Source: Margaritispora aquatica
Lineage: Eukaryota > Ascomycota > Leotiomycetes > Helotiales > Discinellaceae
Length of the DNA: 64,000 bases
Assembly (NCBI GenBank): GCA_007644065.1
Contig: VJWN01000008.1
Span: 994,411 to 1,058,410 of the forward strand
Direction of reading: 5' to 3'
Position numbers and translations under genes: made by a program. How positions within the stretch are numbered: the stretch's first letter is position 1; every line of letters begins with the position of its first letter. The notes below the pieces were generated by a model. That model saw only the letters and a list, made by a program, of their open reading frames with translations. It was not told where the DNA came from and made no database searches. Below, piece after piece: positions 46,244 to 58,072 of the stretch.

Positions 46244-49200
46244 GTCGATCTAAATGAGGATAAATTTATTGAAGTGGTAGGTAACTTTCAGTGAAGTGAA
46301 GAGAAGAATGCTGATTCTTGTTTGAGTGAAGCGATGATGTTTGAGTTGATGGCTGTGGAGTGTTTGTGTTGTTTGATGAGATTGGGAAAGTTGATGAAGG
46401 GAATTTGAGAAGTATTATATAGGAATTCCTCAACCGAATATAACAGTCATGATGTGTAAGATGTGCTTGCAGGCCATGGCAACAGATTGATCAAACACCG
46501 CAATAGAAACTCAACACAAAGCACATTAGATCTTACGGACATGGCCAGCCAATGGCTAGATGGCTGTCGTAGAGGTTGATTTGACAGCTACCACCATGAC
46601 CTTGTCAAAGACACACGGTTTTGCAGCTTTCCGCCCCAAGCTTTGGTCCTTGCATACGGCACTGAATTGGTAGATGGTATTAAAATGACTTGTGAGAGCC
46701 ATTGGGCGGAGGTCGGCTGGCTTGCCGGTCCCCAAGATTGGAGGCTACTTCTGCGTCTAACTAATGCGTGCTGTGCAAGCACATGTCGCAGACTCCGAGC
46801 TTTGATCGTTTAGGAACAAATTTCAAGTTATGGCTTGCGTCGGTTTTCAGTAACCATACATGAGCCTCAGAGGCGTTGATTTTCGCTTAAGGGAGAGTCC
46901 CTCGTAGCCTATTGAGGTGATGGTGGCGGACCAGCCGATGACTTGTCCAAAGATGGCTGACTGATGTCTCAGCATCGTCGCAATCCCCATTGGGAATTCT
47001 TACGATATGTTCGGGCTACGGAACGTGGCTATGATGTTCTCCACTCAAATAAGTGTTTGTGATGCGCCCTTGGGTCGAGTCAAAATTATAGTCGAGACGG
47101 CGCCTCCAGAGGCTGTCCAGCGCTAGAGTCAGCAGTACAGATGGTGGCTCCTTTGGGCAATCTAATGATTCGCATTCCAATTTGTGGTATTGAGAAATAC
47201 AAAGGCTGATTGAAACACACGATGAGGTTGTCATTATCGTGCAGTCTCACGGGAGATGAGGAGAGACCAGGTGTCAGCTGCGGGGCTGAGACCTTTGTGC
47301 TTCTCCTAGGCTAGCCTTAGGACACAACGTTGGTTACCCAATGCCTCAACCGCAATTCTTGTTTTTTTATTAAACTTTTTATTTAGCAATGTTTTGATAA
47401 TACCAAGACGATATAGCTTTGATGATCTCCTTTCGTTGCATACAATAGTAGATTGTAAACTAATATTTTACAAAAAAGCACCCGCTGTTACATATAAGAG
47501 AAATGAATGTAAGATACTTCATTGGGCTGAGCTGTTCAAAGTCCAAAGTGCAGATAATGTATCTTCTTCAAAGAGCGGACACGGGACCTATTGTTATTTA
47601 AAAGCGCCATCCATTGATCGGTCTGAAGGCTGAGCTATCAATAACCTGCACACCGCTTCAGGTGACACGATTGCATGAGTTGAACATCCAAAATTCAAGC
47701 AAGCGAATGAGGCAACGCTAATTCGGAAACACACAAAAACCTGCTTGGTTTCAAGGACGTGTACTTGTAGATGGGAATGCATGTCTCACCACAACTCAGT
47801 TGAGTCGCCCTAAAGCATGCCGCATGCTATAGAATCGACTTATGGGAATGCTGGGAAAAACCACATCAGCTTCAAAGTACTGTCGCAATGCGTGAATGTG
47901 GAAGTGAGTTTAATCTCTCCCGTCTTTGACAAAAAGAAGTTGATTTTGCAGTACAGCTGAAAGATAGATGTGGTGATTGATTGGAAAAGAGAGGTTGTGC
48001 AGTATTTTGATTTAAACTCAACCAAACCCAATGACATTCACTGACAGTTGGCATCAATTTAGGCTGTCAATGGTGTAAACATCATACTCCTAGAGATTGC
48101 GGATATCATCACTTAAACGCTGATGACAGACTTGCACAACCAAGTTCTATTCTTTCACCATAATATTACAACGACTCTCAGAAGTAATGAATCATGGCTC
48201 GGAACTTCGTACTCGGTGATTCAAATCTCTATAAGACTGCCACTATCGCGATCGCATGGTGCATAGCGTCAAATATTACCTGATGGACAACTGGCAAGAA
48301 GCCACCAGCAAGCATCAGGTCATCAGTCTCGCTGGCGACAACACGGTCTTCTGTTGGGCCTCATGTACGGGACTGACAGTAGCGGAGAATCCGAGACCAC
48401 ATCAAGACTTCGTGTTTAGTTGCAATGCAAGTAACTAGAGGTCGAGGAGCAGCCTAGTACTATGTCCCGTCAGTCAGTGGACGTCGAGGTCGATTTGCGA
48501 TGCCTTTGAGACAAGTTTTAAAATCTCATGGGGGGGACGTCGAGAAAGTTCATGGACCAAAGGAGCAAACCACTTACCAGGCCGCTATTCAGGGCTGCTG
48601 CGAGCTCTTGTTGGGGCGATGAATGTGATCTGATGCCACATTACCTAACGAGTTTCTTGAACAAGTATCATCTTATGACTAGAAGTGTATTGAGTTGATG
48701 CCTAATAGTACCATGGCAACTGATTGAAGGCATGCTAGGAATTGCTATGTGCCTGCTAGCAAGTCTACAAGCAGGAGACCAATGTGAAAATAATTGACAT
48801 TTCACTGTGTACACAATTGACGAAGCTTGGTATCACATCGTTGAATACAAGTGGCGGTAGCAACTGATATTAGCATCTCGCTGGCACGACTGAAACCTCG
48901 TAGCTTGAATGTGGTTGAATGCTAAACACGGCAGAAGCCTGTCACCCAATAATGGTTTGCTCATCAGCATTTCCGGCTTTCTCAACCCTTCTTCGGAGAA
49001 ATTCGAATCGATGAGTTGTTTTTCCATTTTCATCCCGATCACCTAGGTCATCTTAACACCAGACCGTTCATTTCTCACCTTTTCGCGTTCAATGCTCCTT
49101 TCTAAACCGCTAACCGATCTTGGTTACTTGATAGCAACAGGTAAATAGCTAATCTATATGACAGAAAAGTGCATTCAGCTTGATATATGCTGTTCAGCTA

Positions 49201-49710
49201 AAGTTTCCACAAGTCAAATATGTCGATCCTTTCAAGACCCACTGCTCGCATACTATAAAGGTGAAGCTTTTACTGTTATATTACACGACCTTGGCAAGGA
49301 CAAGTTTTCTCAAATATCAAACATGCAATGCTAAAACACTCAGTTGCAGGGACAGTCGATATAGTCGATATAGTCTATATATTTTTAAGTTGGTTATGGA
49401 TTCATTCACTTTTGTAGCAATGAAGATTGTTATATGCATGTGGTAAATATAGGACTTGCAATTGGCAGGCTCGTACCGAGCCGTCCCTGAAGAGAAGCGA
49501 GTCTAGCGGGGTCAGCTGTGATGACGAAAGCGGGGCCAAAAAAACCGTGAGATTCCAGGCGCAATTGAATTGTAAGCAAGCTTTCTTGTACTCTTTTTCA
49601 AGACCGTTCCCACATTGATTGTAAGCTGCAAATGCAAAAAGAATAACGCTGTTCTCACTTGTTCACCGCATATCAACCACCAAAACTCTGTGAACACTAC
49701 AACAGCAAAG
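46244..49710. other. 3.5-kb gene-poor region
   Basis: Promoter of the DUF3602 gene at left (TATATAAT on the minus strand at 46414-46421) and of ADI1 at right. Between them no family, RNA gene or intact mobile element was recognised; open frames are short. Confidence 0.4.
46414..46421 (-). promoter_or_regulatory. TATA-like box of the DUF3602 gene
   Basis: TATATAAT on the minus strand lies 170 nt upstream of the ATG at 46243; it would imply a 5' UTR of roughly 130 nt. Confidence 0.4.
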
Positions 49711-50391
49711 ATGAAGGCATACTGGTTTGACAATGAATCCGTTGATCTTTCCCTTCGACCGTCTCGAAAATTTAGCTAACAATAGCAAAGGGCGATCAAC
49801 GCCTCCCCCACGACTCCGGCCGCGAAGTCTCACCCGATTACCTCGCCAGACTAGGCGTCCTCTCATACAACTTCTCCTCCGTTTCGGACGTCGATACGCT
49901 TGCCTCAGATCGTAGCTACAAGAACCGCGATGTCATTACCGTTTCGCCCGAGAAGATGGGTGATATTTACGAGGAGAAGGTCAAGTCCTTCTTCCATGAG
50001 CATCTGCATGAGGATGAGGAGATCAGGTATATTAGGGACGGGGCAGGCTACTTTGATGTGAGGAGCGAGGGCGATGATTGGGTTAGGATTAGGTTGGAGA
50101 AGGATGATTTGATCGTTAGTTACCTGTTTGCTTGGATCTATGTGAGATGTTGATGGGTTTAGATTTTGCCTGCAGGGATTTATCATCGGTTTACGACAGA
50201 CGAGAAAAATGTGAGTTAAGTCTCGAGAGGTGTTGGGTGATTGCTGATGTGGATAGTATATTGTGGCAATGCGGCTTTTTAAGGAAGACCCGAAATGGAC
50301 GCCTTTGAACCGTGGACCTGAAGTGGACATTAATCGGTTCAGAAGGGAGTATTTAGCTAGCCAAAGTGCTTTGGCAAGTGGAAAGGCTTAA
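49711..50391 (+). CDS. ADI1: Acireductone dioxygenase (methionine salvage)
   Basis: Exons are 49711..49740, 49791..50114, 50163..50210 and 50257..50391 (178 residues). The protein starts [10 protein letters not shown] and continues [20 protein letters not shown] across intron 1. The cupin metal site is visible: His81, His83 and Glu87 in [12 protein letters not shown] (HxHx3E), and His126 in [10 protein letters not shown]. Length and motifs are standard for ARD. The enzyme oxidises acireductone to the keto-acid precursor of methionine with Fe2+ (or makes CO and other products with Ni2+). Intron 1 uses an unusual donor, GTTGAT, but the resulting N-terminus fits the family, so the splice is accepted. 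Introns 2 and 3 are 48 and 46 nt. Cytosol/nucleus in other fungi. Confidence 0.94.
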
Positions 50392-51044
50392 TTAGGCATG
50401 AAGTTAGGTGGTATTACGAAGGAATGGTTATACGATAGCGAATATGAAGTGAATGCGTTATGACCGAAAGTCTCAAAGATGCTCGAAGTGTCTGTTCCTG
50501 TGCCTTACGGTTCCTTAGCGGTACTGTTCAACACTCAGTAATCTCCCCGACTCACATGTGATATGTAGTCCATGTCATTCTTGAACTTCTTGAGAAGTTG
50601 CAGCCTCCTCCGGAATTGGTATTATATCGAAGATTGCCGGGGGATGGCGAAATGTCAGCATGCTTAAAGCTTCTTCTTAAAACTGGAACTGACAAGGAAG
50701 AGATGTATGACTTGGTTGCCTGATGTTAAAGTTCGACAACTTACTCCTTAAGGTGGAAAAATTGGGTCTGTTACCTTGGATAAGCGAGGAATGGAAAAAA
50801 GGCACAAATGGCATGCAAAAGACTTCGATTCTGTATCTTTGGAAAAGATGACTGGGCTTATGCTCAAGTTCTGGGACACCATCTCTCTGACAAGATGAAC
50901 TTTGGCAACCTTCATCCACCTGACGAACGATTTGATATCCGCTGCCATAGGTGCCCACTGCTAGCAACCTGATCTTAGCTTAGCCTTGCGTTCAGAAGAC
51001 CAGGAATCATCTTGAGAACCACTTGCGTCAACAAGTATGAAAGC
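50392..51044. other. Intergenic region between convergent ADI1 and PLP1-like genes
   Basis: 653 bp, presumably 3' ends of both genes. Nothing coding was recognised. Confidence 0.45.
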
Positions 51045-51703
51045 TCAGTCCCACTCATCGTCATCACTATCTTCCTTCTTAGGAGCCTTGTAACCAAATC
51101 GCACGCCGGCATCTTGAGTAGCCTTAGCTCTCTGTATAACGCCCGATCCCAGAAGCCTTGCCTCCAAATCCTTGGTTGTAAATGTATCTGACGTGTATCC
51201 TAATCCTTCAAAACCCACAATGCGATCAACACTGACTCCGTTCACGAACGCGAGGACGCATGGCAGAACTTGAATCTTGAGCTTTGTCACTAAGAAAGGA
51301 GCATTGTCCACATTCATTTTCAAAAACCTTGTATCTAGATGCTTTGGTGCTAAGCTCTGCTTGAGTCAGTCCTATTCGCAGTGCTAAGGTACAACCTCAC
51401 CTCCAAATGATTATCCATGACCCCACATCGCGCAAAGTCTTCCTTCGCAAAGTGTACCACAGCATATTTGATTGAGGTCGTTAGATCCATTAACGCCTTC
51501 TCCTCTTTGATTTCGGTATAATGTCCAAAGCCCTCATTCTTCTGGGACTTTGCGCGAGTGAATTCGGAGTGAAGTTGTTGGATTCTCTGTTCACGAAAGG
51601 CATCTAGGGCAGGTGAATCTTCCAGAGCTGCAATGAGAGCGTCTTCATCATCGGAGTGCCCAGCATCAAGAACATATGCCACATGAGAGTCGATGTTGGC
51701 CAT
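51045..51703 (-). CDS. PLP1: Phosducin-like / TXNDC9-type thioredoxin-fold protein
   Basis: Exons on the minus strand are 51401..51703 and 51045..51356, with a 44-nt intron (GTGAGG..AAGCAG); 204 residues. The N-half is helical and acidic (DDEDALIAALEDSPALDAFR, then REQRIQQLHSEF). The thioredoxin-like domain reads YAVVHFAKEDFARCGVMDNH, then LESLAPKHLDTRF (rebuilt across the intron), VTKLKIQVLPCVLAFVNG and VGFEGLG. There is only one Cys at the position of the redox CxxC motif, so no thiol-reductase activity is expected. TXNDC9/Plp1 proteins bind the CCT chaperonin and help fold tubulin and G-beta (family knowledge). The C-terminus is acidic (KKEDSDDDEWD), as in relatives. Divergent from VRG4. 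Confidence 0.9.
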
Positions 51704-52271
51704 GATTACAGGATGGTGGGGTAAAAAGTACGTCTACGCGTCGAAAGCCACTTTCAAAAATAATTCACGCCACAGGGGTATAACGCGTGTCGTTGCGATG
51801 TTTTTGAAGGAGGAATATCTTCAAGTAAGGGACAATACGGGAACCAGACGAAGAGAAGTAATAATCAAAGAGTAGAATTTTTGAAGAAGAAAAATAGTCA
51901 CCTACCGTATGGTCTCAAGAATTGACATACAGTAGAATAATTCAATGTTGATATTGAGAGGGAAGTACTTGCAAGAATGCCAATCTTGAACTCTGACCCC
52001 TGCGTCAATCTAAAAAAAGGACGCTAAGAATTTGGAGAGGCCAAGTGCCATCAGGACAACCACAACCGTAGCCTTCTACTTATCCAGCGACCAGGACACA
52101 TTGAGCAACTTGTTCGACGATTTCAAGCATCAAATCCCTTGCAGCTGATGCTTCGATAAAAAGCACCACAAATCGATTGTCACTCTCTTTGCGACCGACA
52201 ATATACAGAAGACTGCGACTTACGCGTCAACGAAGAAGCCCCTGGCCCAGATCTTGAGAACCTTTGCAGCT
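51704..52271. other. Divergent promoter (PLP1-like / VRG4)
   Basis: 568 bp between outward start codons. No site was recognised. Confidence 0.45.
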
Positions 52272-53617
52272 ATGGACGACAAGAAGAATGAAGATTACAG
52301 CATCAAGATGCCAGATGTTGAGATGCGCAACTTCAATGGACGGTCATCACCTTCGCAGAGAGATCCTTTCCTTTCCAAGCCAAACTCGAGGTCATCAACA
52401 CCAGCTGCACCCCTTTCGAACATAACGAATAGTCCTCCTCTGTCCATTTTGGCATATTGTATGGCATCGATATCTATGACAGTGACGAACAAGTATTGTG
52501 TATCTGGCGCCAACTGGAATTTGAACTTCTTCTATCTTGCGATCCAAGTAAGCTGGCTCTTTTCTTCGTCAGAATACACTTAGGCTAATCTCTAACAGTC
52601 TCTTGTCTGTATCATTGCTATTATAATCTGCAAGCAAGCAGGTCTGATTAAGAACTTGGCTCCTTTTGACACAAAGAAAGCAAAGACATGTATGCGACTT
52701 CCAATCCCAAAGTACGAATATAAGCTGATTTGAAAACCACAGGGTTCCCTATCTCTCTTTTGCTGGTTGGTATGATCTATACCAGTACCAAGGCTCTCCA
52801 ATTTCTTTCGGTCCCAGTATACACTATCTTCAAGAACTTGACTATCATAGTCATTGCATATGGAGAAGTTTTGTGGTTTGGAGGAAGTGTCACTGCATCA
52901 GCACTGTTCTCATTCGGCTTGATGGTTCTTAGCTCAGTTGTTGCTGCTTGGGCGGATATCCAGCATGCTCTTTATGGCAAAGCCGCGATTGCAGGCTCAG
53001 ATGCTGCGGCTGCTCTCTCTACACTGAATGCTGGATATGCCTGGATGGGAATGAACGTTTTCTGCACTGCAGCTTATGTTTTGTCCATGCGCAAGGTTAT
53101 CAAGAAGATGAATTTCAAGGATTGGGACAGTAAGTACAAACTCCCCTTGATATTCGGTTCGATTCTAACAGACTTAATAGCCATGTTCTACAACAATCTA
53201 TTGACTATCCCAGTCCTGTTTCTCTGCTCTCTGTTGTTCGAGAACTGGAGCGAGAAGAATATCCAGCTTAACTTCCCGCTTGAGACCAGAAATAGTCTTA
53301 TGATAGGAATGGTCTACTCTGGACTTGCCACCATATTTATCTCGTATTGCTCAGCCTGGTGCATCCGTGTTACCTCGTCGACTACTTACTCTATGGTTGG
53401 CGCTCTGAACAAGCTTCCCATTGCTGTTAGCGGTCTTATCTTCTTCGATGCCCCTGTGACATTTGGAAGTGTTTCTGCTATCTTCATTGGTTTCGTCAGT
53501 GGTATTGTTTACGCATGGGCCAAGGTCAGACAATCAGCAATGAACAAGATGTCATTGCCAACTTCGCAGCCAGTTATGAGTGCGAGCTCGCAAAGCAACC
53601 GCGACGCCTCCAAATAA
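52272..53617 (+). CDS. VRG4: Golgi GDP-mannose transporter
   Basis: Exons are 52272..52547, 52599..52689, 52743..53129 and 53181..53617 (396 residues). A 50-60 residue cytosolic N-terminus precedes about ten membrane segments ([18 protein letters not shown] at the first). The two GDP-mannose-binding signatures of Vrg4 are present: FYNN (just after exon junction 3, [16 protein letters not shown]) and GALNK ([18 protein letters not shown]). [20 protein letters not shown] is also typical of the family. The protein imports GDP-mannose into the Golgi lumen in exchange for GMP and so feeds all mannosyltransferases, including the GT32 enzyme encoded at 57041. The third intron is 51 nt with no in-frame stop, so a retained form would insert 17 residues before FYNN. 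Convergent with the thioesterase gene. Confidence 0.95.
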
Positions 53618-53951
53618 ATTATCTTGGTCTCCTTAGCAGGATAAAAACTACGAGTGCTTTTCAAACACCCACCACAAGTATTTTGAGGTTTGGGGATCTT
53701 TGTGTATTATAACCTATTTGTTCTTTGCGTTAGAGGGTGGGGCTGGGATCGAAAACATACATTCTGGCGTAGAATCAGAACATTGTAGTTCAAATCAGAG
53801 CGTGAAATATGCTCCTGAATGAATTTATGGCGCAATTACTGAAGGGATTGTTGGTCGTACTATTGCAAGGACAGAAATATGAATAATGGAAATTTAGAAT
53901 TAAAGCGCCTCATTAATCAGGAGTTCCATTTTCTTCTCTTTATACATTCTC
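53618..53951. other. Short intergenic region between convergent VRG4 and thioesterase
   Basis: 334 bp of 3' UTR sequence; no gene. Confidence 0.5.
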
Positions 53952-54478
53952 TTACAGCTTACTGCTTTCCCTTTTGATTTCCTTCGGCGACGTGATCATT
54001 TTGGTCAAAGTCCCTCTCGCAATGATAAACCCCTCGCAGCTTACTTCGCCTTCACAGAACGCGATTGTCTTCCCTCGCTTCACAACTCTTGCATCAATCT
54101 CATACTTTTTGCCTTCTCCTGCTACCGCACCTATGATCTGAAAAGATGATGCAATAGTCATCTATTTTGTGTTAGGACTTGTTCTATCCAAGAACTAAGG
54201 TGATGATAACTTCTGGGAAGTGAAAAACAGAAACCTACAGCACCTTCTCCCTGGCTCAGGGAAGGAATTAAAGCCAAATAACATGCTCCATCGATTAGAA
54301 GAGATGAAATCCCACCGTGTACGTTCTGGTTCGAGGCGAAGTGGAGAGGGGTTGCGATGAACTCCAGATGAGCTGTAGGTTGCGGTGAAGAGGTTTGTGA
54401 GATGAGTTTCACTCCAAGCGCGTCGTGAATAGCCAATGTAGCAACAGTTTGGGTCAGAGATTTGGTGTAATCAGACAT
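53952..54478 (-). CDS. Hot-dog fold (PaaI-type) thioesterase
   Basis: Exons on the minus strand are 54239..54478 and 53952..54161 with a 77-nt intron (GTAGGT donor); 149 residues. The active-site segment NQNVHGGISSLLIDGACYLA carries the HGG..D pattern of the 4HBT/PaaI superfamily. The second exon completes the hot-dog strand pattern (SFQIIGAVAGEGKKYEIDA, RVVKRGKTIAFCEGEV, GFIIARGTLTK). It would hydrolyse acyl-CoA thioesters; substrate and compartment are unknown (no clear signal or membrane segment; the first 20 residues could be a weak mitochondrial leader, which is speculative). The ATG at 54478 is the first that leaves a family-like N-terminus; the open frame extends further upstream. Divergent from MMM1 with only 293 bp between starts. 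Confidence 0.87.
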
Positions 54479-54771
54479 AGCTGAATTGGAGTAGGAACGA
54501 AAAGCAGAGGGCTTAATGCCAGAGAACAGAATATAATTGTAATGTAAAACGCCTCTAGCAGTATGTTCACCAGAGTAAGACTTGTTTAGGTGACTTGGTG
54601 TTACTTGTTCACAGGTGGACCTCGGCAACCAATGACGTCGAGTTTGAGAGCGTCCAAAAAAGTGTAGCGCTTCATGTCTCCTACAGCACTCTTCGAACCT
54701 GTAAAGCCAATTCAGATTGTTTGTAATTAGTGAACGAGAAATCTTGCCATTCGAAGGGAGGATCATCTCAA

Positions 54772-56093
54772 ATGTCTTCTATAGAGCCTCCTCCTGTAGT
54801 GAGGCAGGAGTCGTCGTGAGTTTCCTAGCCTTACCTTCGTACAATTCGAAGCTTATTTATTCCAGACTCTCCTTCACCCAAGGCCTCCTCCTCGGCCAAC
54901 TCTCAATCGTAATTCTCATGGGAGCGTTCATTAAATTCTTTATCTTCGGCGACCCTCCTTCCGCGGATGTTACAGCCTCGTTGCGAGCTACGGAGCGCAG
55001 ATCTCGAACGCTCGCACACAAGCGCTCTCTCCTCTCACTTCGTTCGACACAACCTCCATCTTCGTCCTCCTCACATTCGAGACCTGCCCCCGCATTGAAT
55101 AAGAAACGCTCGAGCGTACTGAGGAACCCGCCACCTCTTACAACCAACACGATTTTGAGCAAGACATATTATAATGTGGACTCGCATCAGCCGGAAAGCT
55201 TGGATTGGTTCAATGTTCTGATCGCGCAGACAATTGCACAATTCCGGGCAGATGCGCAATTTGACGATGCGATTCTCACTTCTCTTACGAAAGCGCTGAA
55301 TGGAAATTCGAGACCGGACTTTCTAGACGAGATTAAAGTCACAGAGCTCAGTCTGGGAGAGGACTTCCCTATCTTCAGCAATTGTAGAATTATACCTGTG
55401 GATGAGGATGGAATTAGTACTGGGACTGCTGGCAGAGCCGGAGACGGTGGGAGAGAGCATGGCAGACTACAGGCTAGGATGGACGTCGATCTAAGTGATT
55501 TCATCACGCTGGCTCTCGAGACAAAGCTCTTGCTGAATTATCCTAAGCCCTTGGTTGCAGTACTACCAGTTGCTCTCGCTGTTTCAGTTGTCAGGTTCAG
55601 TGGCACACTTTCAATATCGTTTATACCAGGAAGTCCACTGAACGCAACGATGCTGACGTTCAGTTTCTTGGACGACTACAGACTGGACCTCTCGATACGC
55701 AGTTTGGTAGGAAGCAGGTCACGACTACAGGATGTGCCGAAAATTGCACAACTAGTAGAAGCGAGGTTACATACTTGGTTTGATGACCGCGCTGTAGAGC
55801 CACGGTTCCAGCAGATTGAACTCCCAAGTATGTGGCCAAGGAAGAAGAACACAAGAGGTGGTGAGGGGGACGCAATTCCAAGCTCAGAACCGGCGAGTGT
55901 CAGTCGTGCGAAGGGTAAAGAGATAGAAAGAGATTTAAGGGAAGAAGCAAGACGGGAAATAGAAGCCGAGTCTAGAGCAAGGGCGGAAGCTGAGAGGATT
56001 GAGCAGGAAGGATTAAGATGGAGGAGAAGAGCAAGAGGTGGAGATGATTATGCTATGCCAGGAAGTATGCCGGGTGGTTTGGGCATGACTTGA
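54772..56093 (+). CDS. MMM1: Maintenance of mitochondrial morphology protein 1 (ERMES subunit)
   Basis: Exons are 54772..54815 and 54866..56093 with a 50-nt intron; 423 residues. The spliced N-terminus reads [15 protein letters not shown] followed by [20 protein letters not shown], then [11 protein letters not shown]: a short ER-luminal tail and one membrane anchor (about residues 16-40), as in fungal Mmm1. A Ser/Arg-rich linker precedes the SMP lipid-binding domain (about residues 125-370), recognisable from [40 protein letters not shown] and [20 protein letters not shown]. The tail is charged coiled coil ending in a Gly/Met-rich stretch. Mmm1 tethers ER to mitochondria with Mdm10/12/34 and transfers phospholipids. 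Reading the first intron as coding gives a different, non-family N-terminus, so the spliced start is preferred. Confidence 0.95.
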
Positions 56094-57040
56094 GGTCTTG
56101 GTATCTTACCCTGAGTAGGTAAAAGTATATGTCATCCTATCCAAGTGTTGAGAGAAAGGGCATCTTCGCGCGAAAGAGGACGGGATTGCCGAGTGCGTAT
56201 GCAATATATCACACAGGCACACAAGAGATTTCTTGGAGTGTCAAAGACGCTACTCAATCAGCAAATCAAGGCATAAAGTCAAGCGCGGTCCAGGGTCTTG
56301 TTAAAGCGCTGCACTCCAGATGGTATTGCATTAGACTTCGAGTGATTGAGTCTTAGCTTAAAGGATGTGGGATGTATACACGGATCTGGTGATAGAGATA
56401 CTTGATCAGTCGTCACACAAATATCACTTGTTGCAAGGGTACCAAATCAAATGAATAATGTACCACAATACTCATAGCACATTGATGTTGTAAATCGGGA
56501 GAATGTTACTCGTACCGATGGTGGTGGTGGTAGTAGTGGCGATATTAGGCACTGACAAGCCGATCGTTCCATGCCGCAATTGGGATGACATCTTTCATGT
56601 GGCTGGATGTTCGATCGCTTCATCTGCATAAAACAATGGAACTGGCTCCGATAAGGAAAAGAAAGCCATGCGAGAGCAAGACATTGGTCTTGGTAACTCT
56701 CTTGTAATACTCACCTCTTGAAACTTTCTCTTCTCTTCACTCTGTCCTACGTTGCAATCCCTCGCCAACTTATAACTTATAATAGAAGCTCAAATCAAAT
56801 TGCCTCTGCATGGATTTGCTACGGCAACAAATCGCATCCGCTCTCCTTGATCTCGGAATCCATTTTAATCTCCCCAACCTACGAAGTACGAGCCCATAAT
56901 TGAACCTTGTCCTCGAATCCAATATCCTCAGAGAACTTCACTCCTTTCTTGTACAAAAAGTTAAGAAACTCAATGCACCCATAATCTTTTTTGCACGACT
57001 TCACCTCTTCTCAGCTCATCTCTCTGATTAAACCGCCACC
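56094..57040. other. Intergenic region MMM1 to GT32 gene
   Basis: 947 bp with a short GGTGGT/AGTAGT tract near 56520. The CT-rich end is the presumed GT32 leader. No gene was recognised. Confidence 0.45.
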
Positions 57041-58072
57041 ATGCGACGTGGAACCATCATCTTCGTGGTGATCAACCTAGTGATCCTAGGCTTCCTCCTC
57101 AATGCCTTTAGCACGCTCATCTCTCTCCTCTTCGAAGATGGCTCTGCAGATGCCATACACCGAGCAGAAATCCCAGCTCCGGGCAGCGACTTGATCGAGA
57201 ATAGAACCCAGTTGATCCCCAAGATTATACATCAGACGTACATCAATACCACCATACCTGACAAATGGAAGACGGGGCAGCAAGCATGCGTAAATCTGCA
57301 CGAAGACTACGAATATAAGGTATGGTTCTCACTCGCAGATAATTAAATTGGAAACTAAGAGTTACAGCTCTGGACGGACGAAATGTCTCGTGAATTCATC
57401 AAGACAGAGTACCCATGGTTCCTCGACAATTTCGACAGCTACCCACACCCTATCCAACGCGCAGATACAATCCGATACTTCGTGTTAGCTTTCTATGGAG
57501 GTATATACATTGATCTCGACGATGGGTGCAACAGGAAACTTGATCCATTGCTCTCCTATCCCGCTTGGGTCCGCAGAACAGTGCCCACAGGCATCTCAAA
57601 CGACGCCATGGGCTCAGTTCCTCAACATCCCTTCTTCCTGCGCACCATCGAGTCTCTCCCCTCATACAATCGAAACTGGGGTATGCCGTATATCACGGTC
57701 ATGTACTCCACCGGTCCGCTGTTCCTGTCCGTCATCTGGAAAGAATATATGCGTGCCTCGCGACCCGCTGCGGAGCATGTGAGGATTCTGATGCCGGATG
57801 AGTACAAAGGCTTTGCGTGGAGTTTCTTCAATATCAGCAAGGGCAGCAGTTGGCATGGCAAGGACGCACAGACTATCTTCTGGATGGGGAAGCATTGGTT
57901 ACTCCTCACAGTAACAGGCTTCGCGATTGCAGGCGTGCTGGGAGCGTGTCTTTGGTGGGCGTGGAGTGTGTGGCTTATGCGTGGGAGAACCTCTGGTGGG
58001 AGAGCTAAGAGAGGGTTTTGGAGTAGGGTTAGCGCGAAGGATAGGTATGAGCTGGTTGATAGGATGGCATAG
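57041..58072 (+). CDS. GT32 glycosyltransferase, mannosyl-inositolphosphoceramide synthase catalytic subunit-like (SUR1/CSH1)
   Basis: Exons are 57041..57319 and 57368..58072 with a 48-nt intron; 327 residues. An N-terminal anchor (about residues 5-25, IIFVVINLVILGFLLNAFST) is followed by IPKIIHQTYINTTIPDKW and, after the intron, LWTDEMSREFIKTEYPWFL. Next are IQRADTIRYFVLAFYGGIYI and DLDDGC, the GT32 sugar-binding region with the DxD motif at Asp142-x-Asp144. A second membrane segment lies near residues 268-292. The two-anchor layout and motif spelling fit fungal Sur1/Csh1, which transfer mannose from GDP-mannose to inositolphosphoceramide in the Golgi with Csg2. Och1-type enzymes share the DxD region but lack the C-terminal anchor. 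The donor would be supplied by the VRG4 transporter encoded 4 kb upstream. Confidence 0.9.

Noticed and set aside
54717..54866. MMM1 starting at 54717 without splicing
   Set aside because: Gives a non-conserved N-terminus; splicing 54816-54865 restores the typical MMM1 start and membrane anchor.
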